Positions 16,640 through 24,041 of a DNA stretch of 64,000 nucleotides are shown here, one piece after another; position 1 is the stretch's first letter, and each line of letters opens with the position of its first letter. Location of the stretch: contig NC_013132.1 of NCBI RefSeq assembly GCF_000024005.1, positions 2,598,001 through 2,662,000 of the forward strand. The letters are read 5' to 3'. This DNA is from Chitinophaga pinensis DSM 2588 (GTDB taxonomy: Bacteria; Bacteroidota; Bacteroidia; Chitinophagales; Chitinophagaceae). Below the pieces are notes generated by a model. The model was not told the DNA's origin and did no database searches. It saw only the letters and a list, made by a program, of their open reading frames with translations. A program made the translations under genes and the position numbers.

Positions 16640-17293
16640 TTAACTTGCAAGGCGAATGGTGGCAATCCGGAATTGTTTTAAGGTAAAGTATACGATCCCG
16701 AACATGGCGCTGAATGAAATCGTAAATGCCCAGGTGGACAGATGCTGATGCGGCAGGAAAAGATGCCCTGCAAAGGTCTGTAAAAGTTTCTGTGGATTAA
16801 CGACGGCATCCCAGCTATTAAAACGCAGATATCTGCCAATATAGACCCCATAACCGCATAAAATAAAGCTGAGGACGACCAGTCTTCTGACCCATCTCAC
16901 GCGCATGTGCCGCAGCAGATATTGCTCTACCTGCATCAACGACACAATACCCAATAATAACCCATTCCAGGCGGCTGTTGTCACGAGTAGCAGGTCGTAC
17001 CATTTCGGCATAGGAGGTTTTTCCTCGTAATGAAACAGATCGGTGATCAGATAAGGTGCATTTGGAAAAAATGCCAGCCAGCAGAGTAGGAGCAGCAATG
17101 CATTTATATTGTATTTATCAATGCGTAACAGCATATGACTGAACACGAGTGGTAATATGCCCAGGAATGTATTCCAGGTGTAGAAAATATAGGTGATTTC
17201 CTGTGTATAGCCTATGCGTATTGCCAGCAGTGACATTGTAAAGGAGACAGATACCAGCAGCATTTTTTCCAGGGGAGAGAGATGTCTGATCAT
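16640..17293 (-). CDS. DUF1361 membrane protein
   Basis: The 217-residue protein has five to six predicted transmembrane helices. It carries the DUF1361 core WLAFFPNAPYLITDLFHYE followed by WYDLLLVTTAAWNG, and a later GVYIGRYLRFNSWD. The family is common in Bacteroidota and Firmicutes and has no known function. It starts 5 bp after the stop of the ferritin-like gene, so the two form an operon. Confidence 0.88.
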   Translation of the reverse strand: MIRHLSPLEKMLLVSVSFTMSLLAIRIGYTQEITYIFYTWNTFLGILPLVFSHMLLRIDKYNINALLLLLCWLAFFPNAPYLITDLFHYEEKPPMPKWYDLLLVTTAAWNGLLLGIVSLMQVEQYLLRHMRVRWVRRLVVLSFILCGYGVYIGRYLRFNSWDAVVNPQKLLQTFAGHLFLPHQHLSTWAFTISFSAMFGIVYFTLKQFRIATIRLAS

Positions 17294-17298
17294 GATTG

Positions 17299-18045
17299 TT
17301 AAGCCATTACGCTGTTTGAATAATAGTATTTGTTCTGACTGATTGTATTATGAATACTCTTATAGTACTTGTATCTCATTTTTCGCAGATAACTGCTGAA
17401 GGTGTTACCACCGGCGATAAACACGTTTTTATAGGCTGTCCAGGCGATGAGTACTGTGCCGGCGAAGAACAGTTTATATAAGTGCCGGCAAACGAATCTT
17501 GTAATCCAGGATTTGTGCTGAAAGAGCATAAAGAGGCGGTCACGCTGAAATGCGATATGGTGTGCTTCGTCGACGAGAATATCCGTAGAAATCTGTTTTA
17601 ACAGTGTACAGCGTGTTGCATCTTTCAGGGACTGATAGAACAACTGCGCTATGCTTTCTACTACTAATACCGTTAGCGTCCAGATTTCCATACTGGTGTT
17701 GAAATACCTTACTTTTCTGAAAATGGTATCGCATATATCTGCTTTTAATCTGGGTTGGCCGATGCGATCGAGATAAGTGCCAAGATTATCACTGTGTTTT
17801 TGTTCTTCGCTGATGAAAAGGCGGATAGCTTCCAGGTAGGAGGGATCATTCATTTTCCGGGCATATTTGCGGGTCGCCTTTAAGAGCGGACCGCCATCCG
17901 GTGTTTCACCCAGTTGCCAGGACTGAAATGAGCGCAGGATAGGGGATAGTTCCTGTTCTGTAACAGTGGGGGCCAGTTGCCAGTCAATACGCTGTTGTGT
18001 GGCATTTTTTCTGAAATGTGAGATCCATTGATGACTAGTTCTCAT
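17299..18045 (-). CDS. ferritin-like diiron protein
   Basis: The 248-residue protein has a helical ferritin-like core at about residues 60-175 with the expected carboxylate/histidine ligands: E81-x-x-H84, E130 and E160-x-x-H163 (SEEQKH, VVESIAQ, DEAHHIAF). This pattern fits a di-iron oxidase or oxygenase. The C-terminal part (about 185-215) is hydrophobic (FFAGTVLIAWTAYK) and may associate with the membrane. With the DUF1361 protein downstream it probably forms a membrane oxidation module; the substrate is unknown. A CTTTG/CAAAG palindrome lies 41 to 56 bp upstream of its start. Confidence 0.75.
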   Translation of the reverse strand: MRTSHQWISHFRKNATQQRIDWQLAPTVTEQELSPILRSFQSWQLGETPDGGPLLKATRKYARKMNDPSYLEAIRLFISEEQKHSDNLGTYLDRIGQPRLKADICDTIFRKVRYFNTSMEIWTLTVLVVESIAQLFYQSLKDATRCTLLKQISTDILVDEAHHIAFQRDRLFMLFQHKSWITRFVCRHLYKLFFAGTVLIAWTAYKNVFIAGGNTFSSYLRKMRYKYYKSIHNTISQNKYYYSNSVMA

Positions 18046-18084
18046 GTGAAGCGTTTTATCAGGTTAATTTGGGCAGTTGAAAGT

Positions 18085-18101
18085 GCTTTGTATCTCAAAG
18101 T
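18085..18101. promoter_or_regulatory. operator-like palindrome, copy 1
   Basis: GCTTTGTATCTCAAAGT, or ACTTTGAGATACAAAGC read on the minus strand. The half sites CTTTG and CAAAG flank a 5-nt centre. It lies directly upstream of the diiron/DUF1361 operon. Confidence 0.5.
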
Positions 18102-18115
18102 GTTTTTACACAAAA

Positions 18116-18136
18116 AAAGGGCCTGATGGCCTTTTG
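18116..18136 (-). terminator. terminator-like hairpin
   Basis: An AAAAGGGCC/GGCCTTTT stem with one bulged G and a TGAT loop. Read on the minus strand it is followed by a T-run. It would end transcription coming from the DUF1016 remnant. Confidence 0.5.
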
Positions 18137-18208
18137 TTAAATATAGCTATATGCGTAACAGGCAGCGGAAATACTGTCTGACACGGATTGATCGCCGGGT
18201 GTTATTAT

Positions 18209-18225
18209 ACTTTGAGATACAAAGT
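18209..18225. promoter_or_regulatory. operator-like palindrome, copy 2
   Basis: ACTTTGAGATACAAAGT, the same 17-bp site as copy 1 (one base different) in opposite orientation 120 bp away. Confidence 0.5.
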
Positions 18226-18257
18226 AAAGGAATAAAAGGGATATCGGGGAAATTATT

Positions 18258-18598
18258 TTATGGGGTGCCTAGTTCCAATAAGAATTTGGTAATATGGTCG
18301 GTGAATTGTTGCTCAATATTCCTTTCGTCAGCTTTTCCTTTCGCCTGTATGAAGTCAAAAATGTATGGGTCTTTTATCAGGTAATTGGCGTAATCAGTTT
18401 GTGGTGCTGGTGGTGTTTGGCAGAAGTTTGTAATTTTTTTGCTGTCACTTGTCGCTCAAACAGATCACTCTTTATTTGCATAGCCAGCATGTTGCGGCTG
18501 TTACCATGTTCTATCGTATTGAGTATGTACCAAAAACGCTTGCCTGGATGCGCAACTTTATCCATTAAAATTACGTGATGTGACCAATGGTATTTTTG
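18258..18598 (-). pseudogene. frameshifted, truncated DUF1016 (YhcG-type PDDEXK nuclease) remnant
   Basis: The minus strand encodes two abutting pieces of a DUF1016 protein in different frames. The first reads WSHHVILMDKVAHPGKRFWY, then ILNTIEHGNSRNMLAMQI and KSDLFERQ. After a run of seven A on the minus strand (plus-strand T at 18434-18440) the frame moves, and the continuing family sequence reads KKITNFCQTPPAPQTDYANY, then LIKDPYIFDFIQAKGKADER, ending FTDHITKFLLELG and a stop at 18258. A lost A in the run explains the shift. Upstream of the first piece there are stops, so the N-terminal half is gone. The C-terminal nuclease core that normally follows FLLELG is also missing. Confidence 0.8.
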
Positions 18599-18698
18599 CT
18601 ATTATAGACTGGAATTATTATTGGTTTCAGTAGAAGATGAATGGAAACGAATGAATCAGTATACAGCATGCGTATAGAGTGAACGAATTGAACAAAAA

Positions 18699-18734
18699 AA
18701 AGGCCCCGTATCAAAACCATGATACGGGGCCTTT
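18699..18734. terminator. bidirectional terminator beside the DUF6717-like gene
   Basis: A perfect 14-bp stem AAAGGCCCCGTATC/GATACGGGGCCTTT (15 bp counting one more A-T pair) lies 9 bp past the stop of the minus-strand gene, with A and T runs on its outer sides. Confidence 0.85.
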
Positions 18735-18742
18735 ACCACAGA

Positions 18743-19102
18743 TTAATTATTTTCCTGTATAACATTTACATAAATAACTTCCGGTAATCCTTTAAACACA
18801 TATTCTGTTACCTCGCAGAGCCACATCTCCTGGTTAACAGGCGTTCCCCTGAAGTTTTCCATCAGGTAGTTACCGCCTCCGATAGACTGTTGAAGATTCT
18901 CTATCAACCTTATCGGATCTGCGCCTTCAAATGGTTCATCACTCATTTCTACAAAGCATTCACTCGTATAGTTGCTTACTTTATCAAGCATGGTATCTGC
19001 ACCTAATACCATTTCAAGTGCGGCAATATCATCCTGCCATTCGGGAATGTCAATGTACCATCTGTTTTCGGGCGTCTTGTAAAATCTGAATGTATTTCTC
19101 AT
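18743..19102 (-). CDS. DUF6717-like small protein
   Basis: The 119-residue protein reads MRNTFRFYKTPENRWYIDIP and WQDDIAALEMVLGADTMLD, then GNYLMENF, EMWLCEVTEYVFKGLPEVIYV. The WYIDIPEW, GAD and MWLCEVTEY blocks resemble DUF6717, a family of unknown function in Bacteroidota. No signal peptide. It is monocistronic, with an exact -7 element upstream and a strong terminator downstream. Confidence 0.65.
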   Translation of the reverse strand: MRNTFRFYKTPENRWYIDIPEWQDDIAALEMVLGADTMLDKVSNYTSECFVEMSDEPFEGADPIRLIENLQQSIGGGNYLMENFRGTPVNQEMWLCEVTEYVFKGLPEVIYVNVIQENN

Positions 19103-19122
19103 GACAATAGGTTTGGGGAGCG

Positions 19123-19130
19123 CAAAGATA
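19123..19130 (-). promoter_or_regulatory. promoter -7 element TATCTTTG for the DUF6717-like gene
   Basis: An exact match on the minus strand, 20 bp upstream of the start codon. TTTTTG lies about 15 nt further upstream, slightly closer than the usual -33 spacing. Confidence 0.6.
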
Positions 19131-19148
19131 GCATTTTACGAAATACAA

Positions 19149-19174
19149 AAAGGCAACATTGATATGTTGCCTTT
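19149..19174 (-). terminator. terminator of the small lipoprotein gene
   Basis: A perfect 11-bp stem AAAGGCAACAT/ATGTTGCCTTT with a TGAT loop and flanking T/A runs lies 70 bp past the minus-strand lipoprotein stop. Confidence 0.75.
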
Positions 19175-19243
19175 ATAGTTGGGAAATTCAATACAATAGA
19201 TGTTACCACATTTGCACAGCCGTGGTTTAACTAATAGAAAGCC

Positions 19244-19630
19244 CTAAAAACTATGTGAAACAGATGCACTTAAAATTTCTCCGCTGGAAGATCCTTCGTC
19301 TTTCATCTCTCCATCTACAAATACCTGTAATTTCAGTGTGGAACTAGCGTTAACGCCTGTTGCACTTACCGCAGCATTGGCTATAATCGTACCTGCAGGT
19401 ACTTCAAATTCGGGACTTGTCCAGGTCGTACCGGACAGACTGCTTGCAGTAGTGGTTTTACCGTCATATCCCCATACAGCGACGGAGATACTGGAACCTG
19501 TACTAGCAACCGCTTTGAAATAAACTTTGTGAGAGGATGAAGACGGCTTATTGTCATCATCTTTGGAACAAGCAACAAACACAAGAGATAACAACAGCGC
19601 CAGGAAAGCGTAATTTTTCAATAATTTCAT
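19244..19630 (-). CDS. small lipoprotein, possibly MmpS-like beta-sandwich
   Basis: The 128-residue protein has a lipoprotein signal (MKLLKNYAFLALLLSLVFVAC, lipid Cys21) followed by SKDDDN, a surface-export type acidic signal. The rest is a beta-rich Ser/Thr-rich domain (KVYFKAVASTGSSISVAVWGYDG, LKLQVFVDGEMKDEGSS). The alternation of strands resembles MmpS-type or transthyretin-like sandwich domains, but no family can be assigned firmly. It has its own promoter and terminator. Confidence 0.7.
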   Translation of the reverse strand: MKLLKNYAFLALLLSLVFVACSKDDDNKPSSSSHKVYFKAVASTGSSISVAVWGYDGKTTTASSLSGTTWTSPEFEVPAGTIIANAAVSATGVNASSTLKLQVFVDGEMKDEGSSSGEILSASVSHSF

Positions 19631-19694
19631 ACAAATGGTTTAAAAAAGTGCCTACTCTATCATTCAGTTTTCGGCATACCTGTTCATCGGATGA

Positions 19695-19702
19695 CAAAGG
19701 TA
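19695..19702 (-). promoter_or_regulatory. promoter -7 element TACCTTTG for the small lipoprotein
   Basis: An exact minus-strand match, 64 bp upstream of the start codon. Confidence 0.5.
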
Positions 19703-19784
19703 AACCGGCCTGCCAGGCAGGGCAATACCGGGAACCCATGATTTATTTCTACCTGTTTCCAGGTATTTGTTTTATTTTTCGGCC

Positions 19785-21764
19785 ATGATCCGTTTATATA
19801 TCCTGATTGTATTAACCATCGCCATATCCATATGTTGTAAAGCCCAGATGCCGTTAAACCAACAACGGTATTTTGACAGCCTCACCACGATGTTGCGTGA
19901 ACCCGGAACTGATAGCGTGAAGGCCAGGGCTAATTTTGCATTGGTCGTATACTGGGTATCCAGAGATACTGTCAAAGCAAGACAATGTATTGAGGAAGGT
20001 CGCCGCCTGAGTAAAGGGTCCTCCTTCCTCTATGGATTGTCGTATGCACATGAAGGATATCTTTATTATGGATCTGATATCGACAGAAGCGAAACTGCCT
20101 TCAAAAGAGCAGATAGTGTGCTGAGTCCTTACCCCACAAAAGACGCCTATCAGATACGGGCAAATGTCTGGATCAATCTGGCCGTTATTCAGCAGCGGAA
20201 AGATGATGACAGAACCTATATTGATTATGTATTGAATAAAGCGATTCCATTGGCTTCTAAAGCGGGCGATAGTACTATTCTAGCTTCTCAGTATGTAGGC
20301 GTAGGGGTTGCTTTTATGAATATTGAACAATACGACAAAGCGGAAACATATCTCAACAATGCGATCCGTATTTATAAATCCATTCATGCATCTGGTCCGA
20401 AACTGATTTCCGCCTATAACAGGGCAGGAGAGAACTATATCTGCCTCGAAAAATATGAAGAAGCCAAACGTACGGTTGATGAAGTAAAACCATTATTGGC
20501 GCCTTATCCTGAATCAGAGTTATATGCTGGTCATTATATGGTGGAGGGCCTGTATTATCATCACCAGCAGCAATATGCCACCGCGATTAAATGCTTTGAC
20601 AAAGGAATGGCGGCTGCCAAAGGACCGAATAAAGTCTATGCTATCCAGGAAATACAATTCTATAAGGTGAAATCACTGCTGGCTGCAAAAATCTATGGAC
20701 CTGCAAAAGATATTCTCCTGGAATTAATGCAGGATGAAGATGTAATGTCCCTGAACAGTAGCCGCCTGGAGATCTACGAAGGACTGGCAGAAAGTTACTC
20801 CGGCCTCGGAGAGATGAAACCCGCCTATGAATGGCTGAAACAGTCAAGGCACCTCAGCGACAGTCTGCACGAAAGCGACGTTGCCAATGATATTAACGCA
20901 TTGGAAATGAAATATCAACGTGCGGAGAGCCAGAAGCGGATCATTGCGTTAGAGGGCAAGAATGCCCAGGCCGCATTGTCTGCAAAGAACAGTCGCCTGT
21001 ACAGCTGGTTATTCGCCTCCACCAGCCTATTCCTGCTGGTAGTTGCCACTTTTGCTCTGCTGTACTATCGTAGTAACAGAAAGCTATTAGCACAGAAGGA
21101 AGTGAACCATGTGCAACAACTGATAGAAATAGAACAGCAACAGCGCCTGAAGTTCGGTCAGGCTGTTTTACAGGGAGAGGAGCAGGAACGTCACAGATTG
21201 GCACGTGATCTGCATGATGGGCTTGGTGGAATGCTGGCTGCTGTTAAGCTGAATCTTTCGGGACAGCTCTCTGGTGTAGAAACGAAACAGACGGAATTAC
21301 GCAAGATCATCGGACAGGTGGATAGTTCGGTAACGGAATTACGGCGTATTGCTCATAATATGATGCCGGTCAATCTGTTGAAATTCGGACTGGAAACAGC
21401 GTTAAGAGATATGTGTGAATCACTGATGACAAAGCAGCTGACAATTGATTTTCAGGCATATGGTATCAGCAGAACATTACCCGAACAGAAACAGGTGCAT
21501 ATTTACCGGATCGTACAGGAGATGCTGGTTAATGCGATCCGTCACGGAGAAGCAGACAACATCATTGTACAGTGTAACCAGGATGGTAATACTTTCCTGA
21601 TCACATTAGAAGACAACGGAAAAGGATTCGATACCGCTATCAGCGGAAAAGGAATAGGACTCAGCAACATCAGGAACCGTGTCGGTTTCCTCGATGGAAA
21701 CATAGAAATCACTTCTGTTATTAACGAAGGAACAACAATAAACATAGAACTGCATGTCGGATAA
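19785..21764 (+). CDS. TPR-containing sensor histidine kinase (HisKA_3 type)
   Basis: The start is ATG 19785, which gives a clean signal sequence (MIRLYILIVLTIAISICCKAQ); an upstream TTG adds only six residues. Residues about 30-370 are tetratricopeptide repeats in the periplasm (VGVGVAFMNIEQYDKAETYL, AGENYICLEKYEEAKRT). One transmembrane helix follows at about 405-425 (FASTSLFLLVVATFALLYY). The cytosolic part has a coiled-coil, then HisKA_3 with phospho-acceptor His477 (RDLHDGLGGM), and HATPase_c with N and G boxes (EMLVNAIRHGEADN, LEDNGKGFD, GIGLSNIRNRV). The ligand of the TPR sensor is unknown. It overlaps the regulator gene by 11 bp. Confidence 0.92.
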   Translation: MIRLYILIVLTIAISICCKAQMPLNQQRYFDSLTTMLREPGTDSVKARANFALVVYWVSRDTVKARQCIEEGRRLSKGSSFLYGLSYAHEGYLYYGSDIDRSETAFKRADSVLSPYPTKDAYQIRANVWINLAVIQQRKDDDRTYIDYVLNKAIPLASKAGDSTILASQYVGVGVAFMNIEQYDKAETYLNNAIRIYKSIHASGPKLISAYNRAGENYICLEKYEEAKRTVDEVKPLLAPYPESELYAGHYMVEGLYYHHQQQYATAIKCFDKGMAAAKGPNKVYAIQEIQFYKVKSLLAAKIYGPAKDILLELMQDEDVMSLNSSRLEIYEGLAESYSGLGEMKPAYEWLKQSRHLSDSLHESDVANDINALEMKYQRAESQKRIIALEGKNAQAALSAKNSRLYSWLFASTSLFLLVVATFALLYYRSNRKLLAQKEVNHVQQLIEIEQQQRLKFGQAVLQGEEQERHRLARDLHDGLGGMLAAVKLNLSGQLSGVETKQTELRKIIGQVDSSVTELRRIAHNMMPVNLLKFGLETALRDMCESLMTKQLTIDFQAYGISRTLPEQKQVHIYRIVQEMLVNAIRHGEADNIIVQCNQDGNTFLITLEDNGKGFDTAISGKGIGLSNIRNRVGFLDGNIEITSVINEGTTINIELHVG

Positions 21765-22389
21765 AAGCGCCAGTCTGGCCATAGTGGATGATCACCTGAT
21801 TGTATTGGAAGGATTGCAGCAATTACTGCTGAATGCAGCGAATATTTCGGTTGCGGGCAGTTTTACAACAGGAACTGCTTTCCTTAGCTTTCTGAAGAAA
21901 CATACCATAGATATTGTACTGCTGGATATCAGTCTGCCGGATATCAACGGCATTGAACTGTGCCTTGAAATAAAGAAATTTTCTCCTCATACCATCGTCC
22001 TGGCATTAAGTAATCACAGTGAACGCAGTATGGTGTTGCAGATGTTACAGCAGGGGGCTTCGGGATATTTACTAAAGAATATTTCCGGAGAAGAACTGAT
22101 CGCGTGTATCCATGAAGCATTGGATGGACAGATCACTTTCAGTCAGGCCGTAAAAGAAATCATGTCCCGTCCATCTGTTACAGAACTGAAAGGCGTACCC
22201 CGGCTGACGAAAAGAGAAAAGGAAATACTGCAGCTGATCGCGGAAGGGCAAACCACACCAGATATAGCAGCTACGCTGCATTTAAGTCCGCTGACAGTGG
22301 AAACCCATCGCAAAAGCCTGTTGCAGAAATTTGAAGTCAAGAATGTTGCATTGCTGATCAGGACAGCGGTAGAACAAAAACTGCTGTAG
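21754..22389 (+). CDS. NarL/FixJ-family response regulator
   Basis: The 211-residue protein has a receiver domain (about 6-125) with acidic pocket VDD at 11-13, phospho-acceptor Asp58 (LLDISLPD), and a conserved Lys in GYLLKN. A LuxR-type helix-turn-helix follows at about 148-205 (LTKREKEILQLIAEGQTTPD, LSPLTVETHRKSLLQKF). It is the partner of the upstream TPR kinase, with which its gene overlaps and is probably translationally coupled. Target genes are unknown. Confidence 0.93.
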   Translation: MSDKSASLAIVDDHLIVLEGLQQLLLNAANISVAGSFTTGTAFLSFLKKHTIDIVLLDISLPDINGIELCLEIKKFSPHTIVLALSNHSERSMVLQMLQQGASGYLLKNISGEELIACIHEALDGQITFSQAVKEIMSRPSVTELKGVPRLTKREKEILQLIAEGQTTPDIAATLHLSPLTVETHRKSLLQKFEVKNVALLIRTAVEQKLL

Positions 22390-22390
22390 A

Positions 22391-22981
22391 TCAGAACCGC
22401 ATATTCCTCTTCAGGAGGAAAGCACTACACTTTTTACAGAAACCTGTTTCCTGATCCGTAGGATCGCCCCCTCTGGCATCCCGCATATAGCAGGTGCTGA
22501 CCGGACAATGGGGAAGCCCCATATTGTGGCCCAGCTCGTGAACAACCAGTTTGGTGAAATTCTTTTTGTTTTTCAGCCGGTAGCTGGATACAACACAGGC
22601 GTTACCCGGACAATATCCCAGTCCCATGATCCCAAAGTCCTCATGTTTGCCTTTGGAAGCACTGATATCCTGCATCGTAATTCCTACATATATTTCGCCT
22701 GGTTTCGCCATGCGACTCATCCACCGGATCAGAGAATCGGCCCTGTTACGGTTTCGGGGTTCATAGTAAGTGAATGCCGGCATATCCTGGGCTGGCAATA
22801 CTTCCGTTGTTGGCGAGATGTCTTTTAGCTCCTCGTACGTTTCTTTGATCTGGATATCCTTTACCCTGCCCAGGGGGAGTATTTTGATCTGTACGCCTTT
22901 TATAGCGATATGTGATTTGTTTTTGTTGATGCAGGCCGTCAACAAGAGACAGATCAGCAGTATACTATATCTGTTTACCAT
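22391..22981 (-). CDS. archaemetzincin-type zinc protease, predicted lipoprotein
   Basis: The 196-residue protein has a lipobox (LLLTAC, Cys17). The catalytic site is HELGHNMGLPHC: H148, E149, H152 and H158, with C159. It then follows the archaemetzincin pattern: C159-x4-C164-x-M166, 15 residues, then C182-x-x-C185, a structural zinc site. Archaemetzincins are metzincin-clan zinc metalloproteases, usually cytosolic; a lipoprotein signal is unusual. Its start overlaps the end of the SRPBCC membrane gene by 17 bp, so they are translationally coupled. It ends 2 bp from the convergent response regulator gene. Confidence 0.88.
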   Translation of the reverse strand: MVNRYSILLICLLLTACINKNKSHIAIKGVQIKILPLGRVKDIQIKETYEELKDISPTTEVLPAQDMPAFTYYEPRNRNRADSLIRWMSRMAKPGEIYVGITMQDISASKGKHEDFGIMGLGYCPGNACVVSSYRLKNKKNFTKLVVHELGHNMGLPHCPVSTCYMRDARGGDPTDQETGFCKKCSAFLLKRNMRF

Positions 22982-23945
22982 TTTCGGCCCTGTCTTTGAC
23001 GATTTGAAGAATATTGTTCTGGATATCTTTCATGATCCATCCTGCCCACCAGCTTGCGTAGAAGTTGAAGGATGTGGTCAGTTTGAAATGACTGAACAGA
23101 TGGAGTCTGAAAGTATTATCATCCAGTTGCTCCAGTTCGTAGGTACCATTGAGTACATCAAAATAAGCCCCGCCGATCACGATATGTTCATCCATCGTCG
23201 TAGATGGGATATCGTAAGGATTGGCTTTGATGGTAAACGTCATTTTCCGTTCATGTTCATATTCCGTTACGATTTCATCGAAGACCAGTCCTTTATCAAA
23301 TATGGCTTTCCTGTATCCACCCAGGCCTTCGTAATTCAGTTCAGCTTTAATAGGGCGGGGGAATCCCAGCATACGGGTGAACCAGCCTTTATCCTGTGCA
23401 GCGTTGATCTCACTCACCCTGGTCACATTGTTCCAGATATTCTCTTTAGGTGCATGAATATCAATATAAGTATCCGCTTTATAACGACCTGGGATCTTTG
23501 TCAGCTGTTGTTCCAGCGGTGACAGTAATAAAGGCAGTAAGGCGAACAGGGAGATTTTCAGGGTTTCCCGTTTATGTTGCTTTATTTTATAATGTCCTGC
23601 TATCAGACCGCCGATGGAAGCTGCTATCATAAAAAGGGGAAGCACCATGATCCAGCAGGCCCATCCCTCCAATTCTAAAGCGATGCTTACAACCAGAAAG
23701 ACAATAATGGATACCCAGGGCATCATCACCCGATAGCGCTTCTTTTCCACATCTTGTATTGGTGAAAAATAGATGGTGATGGCTCCCATAGTAAAAGGAA
23801 CGCAAAAAAGAAAGGCCAGTGTCATTACGCATAACAGGACCCCAGATTGATCCAGGCCAAAAAGCACCCTTGTGAACAGCGCAAATATAACAGGGGGAAC
23901 GACGCAGAGCAGTAGCTTCTTAGGTAAGAGACGGAAAGAATACAT
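22965..23945 (-). CDS. membrane protein with C-terminal SRPBCC domain
   Basis: I start at the ATG at 23945, because an exact TATCTTTG -7 element ends 20 bp upstream; the longer frame to 24035 would run through that promoter. The N-terminal 150 residues hold four to five transmembrane helices (LLLCVVPPVIFALFTRVLFG, VLLCVMTLAFLFCVPF, VSIIVFLVVSIALELEG). Residues about 165-325 form an SRPBCC/polyketide-cyclase-like pocket (YIDIHAPKENIWNNVTRV, KMTFTIKAN, FRLHLFSHFKLTTSF). The ligand is unknown. It forms a two-gene operon with the archaemetzincin and is divergent from the ECF sigma factor. Confidence 0.8.
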   Translation of the reverse strand: MYSFRLLPKKLLLCVVPPVIFALFTRVLFGLDQSGVLLCVMTLAFLFCVPFTMGAITIYFSPIQDVEKKRYRVMMPWVSIIVFLVVSIALELEGWACWIMVLPLFMIAASIGGLIAGHYKIKQHKRETLKISLFALLPLLLSPLEQQLTKIPGRYKADTYIDIHAPKENIWNNVTRVSEINAAQDKGWFTRMLGFPRPIKAELNYEGLGGYRKAIFDKGLVFDEIVTEYEHERKMTFTIKANPYDIPSTTMDEHIVIGGAYFDVLNGTYELEQLDDNTFRLHLFSHFKLTTSFNFYASWWAGWIMKDIQNNILQIVKDRAENGKQI

Positions 23946-23965
23946 TGGTACAGGATAATAATGCC

Positions 23966-23973
23966 CAAAGATA
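23966..23973 (-). promoter_or_regulatory. promoter -7 element TATCTTTG for the SRPBCC/archaemetzincin operon
   Basis: An exact minus-strand match, 20 bp before the chosen start. A TTTG inside the neighbouring palindrome lies 16 nt upstream and may be the -33 box. Confidence 0.65.
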
Positions 23974-23989
23974 CTCAAATCGCTTGCGG

Positions 23990-24005
23990 CAAATAAATTT
24001 ATTTG
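23990..24005. promoter_or_regulatory. 16-bp perfect palindrome in the divergent promoter region
   Basis: CAAATAAATTTATTTG is a perfect palindrome centred between the SRPBCC operon and the ECF sigma gene. Each strand carries a TTTG at its end, so it could supply a -33 box for both directions or serve as an operator. Confidence 0.5.
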
Positions 24006-24041
24006 TCCGGGCAACCCTTTCACAGTAAACTGCATTTATAA

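Noticed and set aside
18085..18225. The twin palindromes as insertion-sequence terminal repeats
   Set aside because: There is no transposase or flanking target duplication, and each copy is itself a palindrome, which fits an operator better.
18151..18578. Plus-strand frames of 77 and 94 residues
   Set aside because: They are antisense to the DUF1016 remnant, Cys/Phe/Trp rich and without a ribosome-binding site or family match.
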